Assembly: GCA_022578965.1 (NCBI GenBank)
Contig: MU400563.1
Location: forward strand, 1-64,000
Origin: Xylaria sp. FL1777
Lineage: Eukaryota > Ascomycota > Sordariomycetes > Xylariales > Xylariaceae
DNA length: 64,000 nt
Direction of reading: 5' to 3'
Made by a program: the position numbers and the translations under genes. Each line of letters starts with the position of its first letter. Positions within the stretch are counted from its first letter, which is position 1. The notes below the pieces were generated by a model. It saw nothing but the letters and a program-made list of their open reading frames with translations. It was not told the origin of the DNA and ran no database searches. Shown in pieces: positions 33,926 through 45,832 of this stretch.

Positions 33926-35384
33926 CTAACATGAAGCAACGCTGGGGACGTTCTCGCAAGACCCGTAGCTTTTACCACCGCTGACACTGACCCCAGACCA
34001 AGTCCAGTCTGAGCAGGAACCACTCCCACATACAATGACGACGTTGTAGGCACTGCTTTCAACACCACCGGAGCCACTGATGTTTGAAATTGTGAGGTCG
34101 GTGATCGGGACGCCGGTGGTCGGGTCTCCGTGCAGGTCACCTCCATCATAGTTTTGCTCGATAAGGATACCATATCTATAAGGCGCGCAATGTTAATTCA
34201 AATATGCAAAGGAGTTCGTCCCGCGTTCCCAGATGTTGTGGATTTGCAGACTACAGAATATTACTCACTTTGTGATATCTGAAAGGGTTATGCCGCTATA
34301 CGTGACGCCCTTAATGGTGCCAGTTTCCCCTGCGACAGCTTTGATACGAAGGCCTGGATGTTAAAGGCTTAGCGTTCATGTTCACATTCGTTGATGCAAA
34401 GGTGGGAAAAGGTCTGAGCGAGTGAGACTCGTACCATTTACCGATTTAGTCACAGTTGAATCCTTGAAAGTGACATTCTCAACGGTATTGTCGTCACGCC
34501 CTCCAACCGAGCCAATCGATAACCCGTGACCACCAGAGCATAGGCCTCCAGAGAACGTGATATCCTACAATGCCTTATGTTAGCCTAATCAGATATCCCC
34601 CATAGAATTAGCCAACTTACCGTTCCGGAGTTGACAGCAACACAATCATCCTGGTTGTACACCGTGGCCCCAGTGATTGTCACGTCAGAGCTAGCGCCAA
34701 TGTCGAAAGCATCCGTGTTATGACCACCAGCGGAGTCTCCGTCAGAATTATCAATGGTCATGTCAGTCACAGTCAGGCCTTCACAGCCGTTGATACTCAC
34801 GGCCTGGACAGGCGTATTCTTGATGTTCAAGTTCGTGATGGAAGAGGAGCCTGTTAAGGAGTGAGCATAAAAGAACTTGGGCTTCGTCACGCCGCCATTG
34901 CTGCCTTCCCCATCCCACCAACGAGAACCGTCGGGGTCGAGAACAGAACCGCTCGCGCCCGAGATGGCGATGTCCTTTCCCTTTATCTGGAGAAGAGGAC
35001 CGGACCATTCCTTGTATCCCCAGGTCGTTGTCCCCTCGAAGATGACCTACAAACAGGCTCGAGTGGTTAGGTTTATTCTGCCGATCATAGGTGGTCTTAT
35101 CTTACATGAGTGCCATCTTCGAGATCAGAGAGATCTAAAGTGGTGCCGGACGGCACAGCAACGTTGGACAGCACAATGGTGGCGCAGGATGCCTGAGACT
35201 TGCTGGCCGAAGAAGCGCCATTAGATCCTGAGAAAGTGCAGCTCGCTCGCTTCTGCAGGGCGTTGTCCAGAGAGGGCGCCGGGGTGACGGCGGGTGCAGG
35301 AACTAGGGGCTCGGCAACGGGGGTTGACAGCACACGGCTCGCCCCGAATGCAACAAGGAGAAGGGCGGACGACACGGGAGTCAT
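33926..35384 (-). CDS. Secreted endopolygalacturonase (glycoside hydrolase family 28)
   Basis: Five exons (35384-35106, 35046-34621, 34564-34435, 34353-34269 and 34175-33926) join in phase to 389 residues, the usual size. The chosen start gives a signal peptide ([16 protein letters not shown]), then a short propeptide ending in LQKR, a typical dibasic maturation site. All GH28 active-site motifs are present: HNTDAFD, NQDDCV, SGGHGLS and GLRIKA. Cysteine spacing at the C-terminus ([11 protein letters not shown]...[10 protein letters not shown]) also fits. The enzyme hydrolyses alpha-1,4 bonds of homogalacturonan outside the cell and points to a plant-associated or saprotrophic lifestyle. It starts at the internal Met because the 27 residues before it look like 5' UTR. 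Confidence 0.93.
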
Positions 35385-36300
35385 CTTGTTCGTCAAATGG
35401 GATAGAAACTTGGCAATTGGCTTGGGAAGGTAACTAACGCCGTGCAACGTAAGGTGTCTTGCCAATGTTTGGCATCTTGGCAGCGTGAGCTGCTTTTTTT
35501 ATAGCAAAACCATTCTATACCCTTTGCCATGTGTTTGCGATATTACACTAGGTATTGTGCAGTAATACAGGTCAAACAAACCTTATTCTCCGTGGTTTCT
35601 ATGCCCAGTCGAGGAGAAATTCCTCCAATTACAACGGTCATGTTCCCGGATGGCGGAGAGCTTGTTGCTCCATCCGCGGGACCTTCCTAGGGTTGCTGCC
35701 CCTTTCAATATCTTACCATCCTTTTTCAGTAGGCCTCCTTTTTTTCACCGACTACCAAGACACTCCCGTTGAACCTTGTATAGATCCCGGAGTGGCTGGA
35801 GCATTCAATCTCTCCTATCCGATATTCTTAATTTTTTTTTTCCCATGTTTGAAACTTACGACTATATAGTAATACATCAAACAGCGTAACTGCCTATTCA
35901 CTTGAGATGACGATAAATTGTGATGAATTTGTTTTTTTTCTCGGTTTGGAACCATCCAAAACAAAAACTCCACCAATAATGCTTGCTAGGGTCGGTGGAC
36001 CTAACTGTCTCAGATATAGAGGAGGCCCCATTAACCAATTTAGGGATCGGATCACTCTCCGTGTTCCAGTACGTACATACTGTCTAAGACGTAGTTTGGG
36101 ATGTAATACTTATAATCATGATAGTTGAGGCCGAACTGAATCTGGATTAATACGTTATAATAAATTTATGCCTCCTGTCCATTGGAGGATACAACATAGT
36201 AGTCGAACAGTAAAATGCCAAGCTTCGTTCTAACCTATCAAAGAGCCTCGACTCCCTGAGCCATCATAAGTACTCATGTATCAAAGACTTCGGATAAGCT

Positions 36301-36350
36301 GCTACCGATGTGTTGGACCAAGGTGCTGGATTACGAGCCGCTAGGCCACA
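36301..36350 (-). ncRNA. tRNA-like A-box sequence, possible SINE relic
   Basis: On the minus strand the text TGGCCTAGCGGC fits the RNA polymerase III A-box consensus. It is followed 20 bases later by GGTCCAACAC, a weak B-box-like match. No full cloverleaf or acceptor stem can be drawn, so this is not called as a tRNA gene. A tRNA-derived short interspersed element is the most plausible reading. Confidence 0.25.
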
Positions 36351-36530
36351 TATGGGAAGATTACCTGTTTGACTAACGATTAATGGTTAGGCATATGCTA
36401 AAAGATCATAGGCTAGGTCTTAAAACCCTAGCTCTATTAGATTAATTATAGCGCAATAATACCTAAGTACATATGTTGCACATTTAACACTGGTCTTTTA
36501 GCTTTGTTCTACTCATCTCAACATTAACGT

Positions 36531-36568
36531 TAGGTTTTCTCTTCTCATTACTGCGTAACGCAGAAAAC
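36531..36568. repeat. Nested palindrome, copy 2 of a dispersed hairpin
   Basis: AGGTTTTCT and AGAAAACCT arms enclose CATTACTGCGTAACG. The element matches the hairpin at 11972-12010 in orientation, arms and left flank (AACATTAACGT against AACGTTAACGT). It lies about 105 bp downstream of the diterpene cyclase stop codon, so it could also form a transcript terminator-like hairpin. Confidence 0.6.
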
Positions 36569-36671
36569 CTCCAGCTAAAACCATAAGGCATAACCCATCT
36601 CTTTGAATTCTAGGTGCGGAGTTATCCCTCATAGTTTCTTTCCCCCCTTTCACTATGGAATGAAGCCAAGT

Positions 36672-39600
36672 TTACTTTGATTTCGGGCTCTCATTGATGT
36701 CCTTCACCATATAAATCTGACCGTATAGGTCAGTCACTTTGACGAAAACTTGCAGCGCCCGCCATGTAGTTGACGAAACCCCGTTCATCAGCTTCTTTAA
36801 CGCGATATCCAGGCACTCTCGCTCATACTGTGCAACCGTCATCAATCTCTGACGAAGAGTATCATCACTTGGTGGAACCAGCCTCGCTGACTGGTGTCCA
36901 TGTTCGCTATCACCCTCATACTGGTGAAACTCGGGAAAGTTGCTGCTGTTGAGATTCTGCTCTGCGCGGTCTCTCAAGATCGATCCATAGTCGTTATAGA
37001 TTCGACACATTGAAGCCAGATGATTACACACGTCTTGTGCTAGATAGCTTTGTAAGCATCCCGCGAAACAGTCTTTTCCGGCCGGTGTGATCAGGCATCG
37101 AAAAAACTCAAAAGAGTATGGACAGCTAGTATGATCGGCAGAGGTTGTCCGAACCCACCTGTGAAACGAGTTGCGAGCCGATGAAAAGACCTGGGCTTCT
37201 TTGGATGCTTTATTATCTGATCGAAAAGTCAGATTGTCTTGTTCGTGGACAAGATGAGCTTGGAGGAAGATTGACAGCTCTAGTTTGACCTTTCGCTGAA
37301 TGTGATCAGGACTGCAGGTGATAGCTGGGTGGGCCAACACGTAAGAAGTGAACCGACGGATGGTATTATCGAAGTCAACGAGTATACTACGGGTATTGGT
37401 TGGACTCGCTTCTATGCAATTGCTATAGGCATCTTTTTGGTTACCGGCGTCAGTTGAGTTGTGCGGTGGGAGCTGGGTCAATTCGTCAAAAATTTCCTTC
37501 GTCATCTCGAGGAGCGCCCTCAAATCAGCTCTAGAGTTTCTTTGAATCGCAATCTGTTCAAGATAGTGATCCACTTGGAAATTCAGCATCGATATAGCCA
37601 TCATCTCGAGCATTGTTCGAGTTGATATGCCAAAAGCCGTAACATTGTTGCAAACTGTCCATGTTATGGGTATGTAATGCAAGTATTTATGACTTCTCGT
37701 GACCCTGTCATCCGCGAAGACTAGTGCTGCCGGAGAACTCAGAAGGGAACCTGAAAACATCATTCCTTCTGCGGTGGATGCACGCAGTCGCCATTTTGGC
37801 TCCATTGTGAAGAGCGGCAGTTGAGCGAAGAAACCTGAGAAAGTTTCCAGTTGTTTCTCAGAAAGTTCAACGAGATCTATAATCTTCTCGCCCCAGGTCT
37901 GCTGAGCACAGTGTTGCAGGGCGGAAAGACAGTAGGTCTCAGACAGAAGTGGTGAGCCGTAAGTGACTTTTTCTATCCAAATTATCTCAGCGCTCCTCCC
38001 TGACTGTGGGTGAGATTTCAAGAACTCTACGCCGAGTTTGATACCCCTCTCTAAATCGTCGCCAAAAGATTGGGTTATCCATGGCAGAGATGCAAGACAC
38101 CGTAATGTCAATATTGCATAAGCCGAGACCTCAGCGGAGTCCTTCCAACAGCCCTGAGAAGACTGTGAAGAGAGGCTGCGTGTGCAGATTTGCAGTGTGA
38201 TGCGGGGTATATTGTAGAAAACCTGGCTTGCCGTCAGCTCGGGAAGCTGATCTGCTCCCCACAGCTTCAAGACACCACAGAGAGCCCTCGCCATGAGCAT
38301 CATGGAATATTGGGGTTCGAGATTCTGTCTGTCTGTTAGCGAAACATCTTGTGTCAACACCGATACAGAATTGCATACCCATTTGTCTTTTATTTCCCCT
38401 TTATCCCATGTTTCGCAGAGAAATGACAGCGCTTTAAGAATTTGTGCAGCATAGAGCGATGGAGTTTGGGAGAGAGTCAGAGCTATGAGTACGTTACAAT
38501 TGGCACTGAAGGACTCAGCAGACTCGTAAGCGTATGTTAGAAAATGAGAAGAGCCTTCGAATATTTTGATCATCTTCTGACAATCGATCAGTCGATTCAG
38601 GAGTGCCAAAGCTGCTATAGCTTTAGCGGTGTCGTCAGCATCTGCGACAACATCAGGGGCTTATCAAATTAGCGGAATGAAGATTAATGCAAAGTTTGGG
38701 GTTGTTTTACCAAAGCCTACGACTCCAGAGTTTTTCTTAAGATTGTATTCAAGGAATTCTACCAGAATAGAAACCTGTTCAAAACCAAGAGCATCAACTG
38801 TGAAGCCGTTGTCAACAAGAGTGAATAGTACCTGGAAAACAGCCAATCAACATAGGTTTCCGCTGGGATATCGGGTACTTACCCAAGAGACTTCGAAAAT
38901 GCTAATAGGAAACGCCGAAGGGACCATTCGTTGCTTGTTTTGGGATGCTACGTGACGAAGGTATGCTTCGGCTCGATAGTCCCAGGTGGAGCTGTGGATG
39001 AGATAAGCCGCCGTCGAAGATGGCGAGGCCAGCATGGCCCCGTTGTGGATGTGGTGGCCAATTTTATCGAAATCCAGATGTCCAATAAGTGCCTCGAGCG
39101 AATGTACAAGTGTGACACATTGTTCTAGATACAATATTTCGAAAGGTATCTTGTCTATCTTGCGCCGATTCAATTGAGCCAGGATTCCAGACCCAGGAAA
39201 CTTGAACTCGAGCCCTTCATCGCGCAACATTCCCAGGAGAGATGGAACCAGGATCTCGAAACCGACATGTGCCGTTGATGAAACATCCCAGAGTTGTAAC
39301 TGCAATTCAAGATGGCCAGTAGCTTTTAGAATCCTTTCATTAAGATCGGTGATAGAACAATAGTCAGCGACTTCACGGTGCTTGCACAAGGCTAATAAGG
39401 AGGCAGCTGTGTTGAGAATACGATCTATCTGTGCAGTGTGAGTGCCAAACCCTCCGTCAGAGCACTGAGAGTCAAGTACTGCTTGAAAGCAGTCGGGGAA
39501 TAGCCATGACTGCGGGAATCCCTTTGGTCGGGGCACCATGGCTAGCCAGGCAGTATCGTAGACAGAGGGTGTCATGGAGCTTGATCCTTGATATTCAGTG

Positions 39601-39674
39601 CTCAAATCGGCAACTAGGTTTTTGATCAGCTGTTTAGCTCGACGATTGAGAACTTGGAATTCATTGTAGGCCAT
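36672..39674 (-). CDS. Bifunctional diterpene cyclase (copalyl diphosphate synthase / kaurene synthase-type)
   Basis: Exons 39674-38883, 38831-38711 and 38659-36672 join in phase to 966 residues, matching fungal CPS/KS enzymes of about 950. The N-terminal class II half shows the fungal signature MTPSVYDTAWLAMV, SDGGFGTH and the general-acid motif DADD at 311-314. The class I half has a metal site DHYLE (668-672), where known fungal enzymes have D-E-x-x-E, and an intact NDYGSILRDRAE (Asn860 onward), the NSE-type second metal motif. The class II site protonates GGPP to a copalyl-type diphosphate and the class I site ionises and cyclises it. The His in the first metal motif could change product or activity. 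Product cannot be predicted. It heads a same-strand run with two P450s and an AKR. Confidence 0.9.
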
Positions 39675-40264
39675 CGGAGCTAATGAGAAAACGAAATAGT
39701 TACGTAAACGACGACAGGTTGGGTATAATATGATAAGAGACGCAATTTTTGAAGCGGTCGATCCAGGTTTCAAAGAGGCCTTGAAAACGGATGCGTATGT
39801 AGGTGATTATATACCTATAACGCCTTAATAAGTTTATTTTCTCACTCATGCAGCTTATGGCTATTGTTATTAGCGATAATATATGCTGGAGACTGCACCA
39901 GGGTAGCATTCACTCCTACGTACCTGGGTACCAAAACGCTATTCGTACCCTGCGATTGGAAAGCAACACTATGATGAGGATGGTCAATTCGAATTCAATG
40001 CTTCAGATGAGCTGGCGATGAAATATCACAGGGCGAATCATCTCTCACACAAGAATATTCGAATTGGCATGGGTGGCTGTATGTCGGCCTGAGTGTAACA
40101 TTTGCAATTCGTTCTTCCTGGACTCTATTGGCTGAGAACACTATTGCCCCTTTTATTCATTCAGATGGTTTGGCTAACAATATACATCAGGACCATCTAT
40201 CGACGCACGAGATAGCTTAGGGGAGCTCTCTGATAAATCAACTTAGACACAATACAACCAAGTC
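39675..40264. promoter_or_regulatory. Upstream region of the diterpene cyclase
   Basis: This 590-bp region separates the cyclase start from the stop of the next P450 on the same strand. It holds the cyclase promoter and the P450 3' UTR. It includes a TACGTACCTGGGTACC-like word near 39917-39932 that resembles the TAGGTACCTA-type words found elsewhere in this window. No gene is seen. Confidence 0.4.
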
Positions 40265-42079
40265 TCATTCATATCTTTTAGTTTTGTTTGTTCGTCTGCG
40301 TAGCAATACTCGGCCACTAGGGTCAGGGAATATATTTTCATCTGCGCTCATGTTTTCTGGCCTACCCTGGCCTTGAGGGAACTTGAAGTCATATTCAAGC
40401 AGTAGATGGCCTAAAATCATTTTTATTTCATTACTCGCGAAGAACCGACCTGGACAGCCATATCGACCATGACCGAAGTGCAAGTTGTTGCTATCTGTGG
40501 TGGCAAACTGGTAGCGGTGAATGTTGTCAGGGTGTGAAGGATCTTCCCGTAATTTTAAATACCTAAAGCCGTCAAAATCTGATGGGTCTGCATCTCCAGG
40601 GAGCTTTGACTTGTCGTGCATAACCGCATCTGATGCCATGGCAAAGTGTGTGCCTACTGGCAAGACTGTACCATCTGAGAGTTTGAGCTTTTCACGCACA
40701 ACACGATTGAATGCCACTGGAAAATTGGGAATGTCAGCAATGACGACTTGAGCGATAATATGAAACCCACGAGCTCGAAGATTAAAATAAACTCACGCTG
40801 GCTTGGCGGGCTCATTCGTTGCGACTCTTTAAGAAAACTGTCCATTCTCCTCAATTTCGCCAGAGTTGGTTTGGTCCACCTTCCAGTCTCATGGAGAGTC
40901 TCATTCAGCTCTTCTCTGAGTGGATCAAAGTACATGGGATAGGCACACAAGTCGTATAAAGCGTGAGTTGCAGCCATGGTAGTTGTGTGAATCGAAGCTA
41001 AAGTGATTACTAGCTGGATATGGGCCATAGTTTCTGGAATTGCTTCTCGCTCGTTCGCCCCGTCTAGCATCCACTGCAAAAGATCGTGCTTTGGTTCAGA
41101 ATGCTGGTTTCTATCGGCCGTCGTATTACGCCGCTTTCGCTCCCGAACGAGGGGGCCGATTAGTCGCTTTGCGGCCTTTAAGTTAGAATGAATGCGCCAG
41201 TAGGATGGTAGGAGTGGTGCAATGACATAGTGCCAGTAGCGTGGAAGCATGCGCAATGTCATGACTGTCCTGAAAACGTTTTCTGTATAGTGTATACTGG
41301 TTGAGAGCCACTCTTCGTTGCGGCATTCTGGATACCCAATGAATATTCGCGCGGATACCCGAGCGATGAGTCTTAGGAGAATGTCATACACAGACACCAA
41401 TACCCATTCATCTGCATAAAATTGGAAAGATTAGGTTGATTGGGTCAATCCATCTGGATAACAATTTATGTGCTACTAACTGCTGTGTTGGGGCAGCTCT
41501 AGTCTGAGAGCGAAGTCCAGCTCATCTTTCATTACTGGCATCAAGAGCGATAGTGAAGGAGTTAATTTCTGTTGCAACATCCTAGTGTGCAAATTTGTGT
41601 TGAGCAGGATGTCGGTAGTTGACACATGGCCAAGAAGATTCTTGATGTGAGCATCAATCGGGCTGATTCTATCCTCGGGTAAATTCCGAAGTTCTTCAGC
41701 ATATTTATTCGAGATGATGAGAATGTCCGCATCATTCCGGCGAATCTGAAACATAGAGTCTTTGAACTGCTTAAGTGTGAGAATCTTCTGTAACCTCACC
41801 GTATTTGATGTTGTCTGAGGGCCACACCTCTTTATACGCATTTCTGATAATGAACCTACTTCCATGCACGAAACGAAGCCCAACTAGCCAGCCTGGCTCA
41901 GCCCACGATCTGTAACCAACAATAGGTGCTCTGTAAGGCGTTGCCCTTAGGTTCAACTGGGCAAAATAGATAATCGCACTTGTTAGAATGGTAAGCAGGG
42001 GAAAACCGAAGGTTTCCAGTGCTTTTTGCATGGTCGTAAACAGCAATTGTCGCACATTCAGGATGTCTGTGTCGGTCAT
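40265..42079 (-). CDS. Cytochrome P450, CYP68/CYP503-like (cluster P450 A)
   Basis: Exons 42079-41828, 41766-41481, 41411-40797 and 40716-40265 join to 534 residues. The N-terminus has a membrane anchor (FGFPLLTILTSAIIYF) for the ER. The I-helix reads LASIHTTTM, the K-helix LKESQR (ExxR), and the heme loop FGHGRYGCPGRFFA with its Cys ligand. FNRVVREKLKLSDGTVLPVGT and FDGFRYLKLRED are typical of the fungal family containing gibberellin P450-1 and ent-kaurene oxidase-type enzymes. The likely role is oxidation of the cyclase product. The last intron (phase 1, just before the AFNR motif) sits at the same place as in the P450s at 42911-44841 and 55112-56950, showing common descent. Confidence 0.9.
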
Positions 42080-42910
42080 GATTACTAAGTTACTTTCTCA
42101 TGTAGCTCTATTGGCTTCAAAAGGGGTATAAACTTTGGCTGAACTATACTTGTGCAATGGAACTTGAAGTTATTACAACAAGGCAACGCAGATTGTGCGC
42201 TAGGAGTCTGTATAGGAAATTTAGTAGGGATATGAACATCCCTCCACACTACATCACGACCGAAGGCATAGCACCGTTGTTCCATTCAAGCTCCTTCGGT
42301 AACTATGCAATTGCTTTCAACTCAACACACAGTGTCTTTTCCAACATGACCAAAGCTCAGCCTGGCTTCTTTTCGATCTAGATGCATTGCATACACACTA
42401 CATCGTGCCGGAAGCCGAAGCGATAGTTGCAGTGAAAAGGCGGGCTGCTGGTGTTTCTTCTGTACCCTTCAAGTTGATCCAATCAATTGTGAGCTGGTCT
42501 GCTGTGGCACACTGGGTGTTGCAATGTATGTGCCCAGAAAAATTAATTGCTTTGAGCATCGCTAGGGCAGCAAGGAAACGACACGAGCACCATGATGCAT
42601 GATAAGAACGCAGTTATACTGGGTGACATTAGAAAAGGCCCGAAACTTTGGCGTATCACCACTGATTTTGCCACGTCAGCCTGCATTTTTACAGAGCGAG
42701 AGTTCCTCTACAACGTGCGAATAAACTGAGATTTCAAATATGTACATGAATTATATGCAGCCTTGTGATTGACAATACTCTTTCTTTCTTAGCATCTAAG
42801 GTTGCGCTACAGGATTACTGTCCTGTCGACCTGTATATGCACACGATCCTTCTGACGCAATCTAGTTCCGATAGGGCAGAATCCGTCGTCCGTCTTGATT
42901 TCGTGAGATC
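42080..42910. other. Intergenic region between two P450s
   Basis: This is the promoter of P450 A and the 3' flank of P450 B, both on the minus strand. Short frames on the plus strand (42157-42602) lack motifs and are treated as chance. Confidence 0.5.
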
Positions 42911-44841
42911 TCAAACCCTTCGCGTAAATACAACAGTTTGGGTAGGGTTTGGACCGATCCGCTCTCCCGAATAAACATTGGGCGGTCTTACGAGACAATT
43001 GTTTGGAAAGCTGATGTCATAGGACATGATGATAGTCGCAATGATCATTTTGATTTGCGCGCTCGCAAAAAACCGCCCTGGGCACGCGGATTTTCCATAG
43101 CCGAATGCCAGATTATTAGACCCAATACTCGAAAACTGGTGCTGTTGAGATCCACTCGTAGAGTCTTGTCGTCTATGATAATACCTGTACCCGTCGAAAG
43201 TGTCGGGGTTGGAATACATGACTGGGTCATGAGCGACTGCTTCCGTTGGCATCGAGATAAACGTACCGGCCGGGAGTCTCCTCCCGTCTGAAAGGTACAA
43301 GGTTTTCAGCACTTTGCGGTTGAATGAAACTGTCTATCGTTAGGAAAGTGTGTGATTTCTCTCTTGGGCAGTATAATTGCGTGCCCGAGGGAATACTCAC
43401 GAAGTCCTGGATGATTAACCCGTTGCGATTCTTTCACGAAACTATCCAGGAGCTTGAAATCATTGATTGCTAACAGACTCCAACCATGTTTACTCGTAAC
43501 TTCCGAGATCTCCTGGCGCAAATGCTCTATATAATAAGGCATAGCGCAGAGGTCGAATATTGCGTGCGTAACACTCATTGTGGTTGTGTGGATGGCAGCT
43601 AATGTCAAGAACATGATCTTTCTGGTGAGGACACTCGGATCACTGTCTTCTCCACAGCAGGCATCTACCATCCACTGAATCAGATCATGATTTGCTTTAT
43701 CATTTGTTTGTTTTTGCAGTCTTTCAGTAAGCCTTCCCGCGAAAATTGGATTGAGGAACAGTTCCGCGGTTCTCAGCCGCTCATCGAGCTGTTTTGTACA
43801 ATCGAGCCACTGCGTGAGAGATGTTAGATAAGTTGAAAACGTTCTTGGTGAGAAGGTTTATGTAGTTCCTTAGAATACGCTGGCTTGCCGATGAATCTTC
43901 TACTTACACGCACGACAAGCGGTCGAACAAACTCGGGATATGCCTGTAGAGCTGTTGAGACACGAAACACATCCCTTGTGTATCCTATTGAGGTTTCTAT
44001 CCACTTGGGATGCCGACATGCGGGGAAGCCGATGAAAACTCGCGATGATATTCCCGCTGTAATGTGGAGGATGGAGTTTTGCGCAGGGAGACCCTCACCA
44101 TGCTGGGTGGCCATGACAGTACGAGTTACCCAGTAAACGGCCTCCTCTCGCATGATAGGTACTAAGGTGCCTTGCGATCACTCTGTCAGTTCGGCCTTCA
44201 CACTTTCTATATTCAGACGATGGAGTACTTAGGTTCTGAGTTAACTGGACTCTGCATATATCGTTTTGAAGTGTACTCGTGAGAATTACATCCACTGCGG
44301 TATATTTTCCGAGGTGTCGCTGTTCAACGGCAAAACTTGAATTAGCGCCCGTATACATACTGCTTATTTTTTGAAGTGAGCTATTCTGCTTTATACTGAC
44401 TTTAGACATTGCCTTTCTCGTACTCAGCACTGATTCTGGATATGCATTGAGTTCCCGGGCATATTTGACACCGACCACGACACGTTCTATATCGGTCGTC
44501 TGGACCACGAACATTGATTCCTTGTACTATCGGAATAAACTGTAAGTCTTGACTTCAAAATCATGGCCACTTACAATAGCTCGACATGAACGTACTTTGA
44601 AATAGCCTTCCCTAATGATGTCCCTCCCATGATTAACAAAGTTTTGCTTTGCCTGGGCTGATGAGAACCACCACGATCTTATCCCAACGCGCGGAATAGC
44701 ATCGGCCTGCCACCAACGCTTTGAGTGGCTAAACAAAAGAGACAGCACAAGGATTAGAATGACGACCGATGCAATAGAAATAATGTCAATCATTGTTACC
44801 AGCCAAGCATTTATAAGAATGTCGCAACGTTGTTTCAACAC
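42911..44841 (-). CDS. Cytochrome P450, CYP68/CYP503-like (cluster P450 B)
   Basis: Exons 44841-44596, 44520-44229, 44161-43908, 43809-43401 and 43329-42911 join in phase to 539 residues. A Met at residue 17 (44793) just before the hydrophobic anchor is an alternative start. The I-helix is LAAIHTTTM, the K-helix VKESQR, and the heme loop FGYGKSACPGRFFA. FNRKVLKTLYLSDGRRLPAGT parallels P450 A. Introns after codon 82 (phase 0) and before SFNRKV (phase 1) match P450 A in position. Likely ER-bound and likely to oxidise a cyclic diterpene intermediate; no position can be assigned. Paralogous to its neighbours, so probably a local duplication that diverged long ago. Confidence 0.88.
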
Positions 44842-45832
44842 AATTTAGACGAGAGAGTATATGTTCTTCATCAACCAACTACAAATTTTCAGCGTTATTA
44901 TCGCCTTTACCAGCTTCATTGAATTTATAATAGAAAGCAAACTATACAATGGCGCTACAGCCAATATGGTCCTGGCACTCAACTGGTACTACTCTGGTGC
45001 AATAATCCTAAGCTAACAATAATAGCCATAGGCCATCTCTTTACAAGCGCCTCAACTTGTAAAAGTTGAAGGTTAATCATGATATGGCCATTATTATTAT
45101 TCTAAGTGAATAATTCATTTTCATGTACTAATATGCTAACTCCCGACCATTTCTTAGGCTAATTCACATCTAGTGCCAAAGGTTTTACGTACCGGTATAT
45201 CATTACACTTGGGTACAGGTTAACCCCGATGCACATAATTACAAATTACATGGCGAATCAATCAAAGATGCAAGTGACTGCAATAAGCTGTATACGCAGT
45301 TGGTAATGTGATACATCCGTATCTATATTTAAACTTGATTGTTGCACAAGAATGCCGAGGCAGGCAACTAAGAATCCATGTAGTCCTTTTCACTGCTACC
45401 CACCCACTCACTCTAATGGAAGCTGCAGGCCTTTTCGTTAGTATTTTTGACTGCAACATCGGTGAACTGAAGAGAAGTCCAGGGTCTAGCACGCTTAGTA
45501 GGTATCTCCGGCCTACTTCCAGGGGCGGAGCTAAAAAATGCATCAATGTCCAATCGCTCTACAGCAGTAGATCCAATCATATCTCTGGTTATTCTGTAGC
45601 CTGCATGGGTGTTGTCATATTCCCGCAGTTCTTGAAACGGGGGGAGGAATGTTGGGGCGAGTATTTGCGAACAGATCGGTCCCGATATTGAACTGAGAGC
45701 CTTGCCACGGCAGAATTTCACAGTTGCTGCAAGTATTCTCATAAACCGTGTTCGTAATTGATCATATACTGTATTGCCTACAATACCACTCAAGAAGCCC
45801 CTCACCTTAACTCGTCCTACATACGGAGTGAC
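44842..45832. other. Intergenic region with a dubious minus-strand frame
   Basis: A minus-strand frame at 45805-45413 (130 residues) lies just downstream of the reductase gene. It has no recognisable domain and no splice support. Otherwise this is the promoter region of P450 B. The composition is normal. Confidence 0.45.

Larger units (their letters stand above)
35385..36671. other. Intergenic region with a hairpin repeat and tRNA-like sequence
   Basis: This is the promoter side of the polygalacturonase and the 3' flank of the diterpene cyclase. It contains a tRNA-like A-box sequence near 36301-36350 (minus strand) and the second copy of the AGGTTTTCT hairpin (36531-36568). Other open frames are short and unconvincing. 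Confidence 0.5.

Noticed and set aside
45413..45805. Minus-strand 130-residue ORF downstream of the aldo/keto reductase
   Set aside because: No recognisable family, and a competing frame of similar length exists on the other strand.
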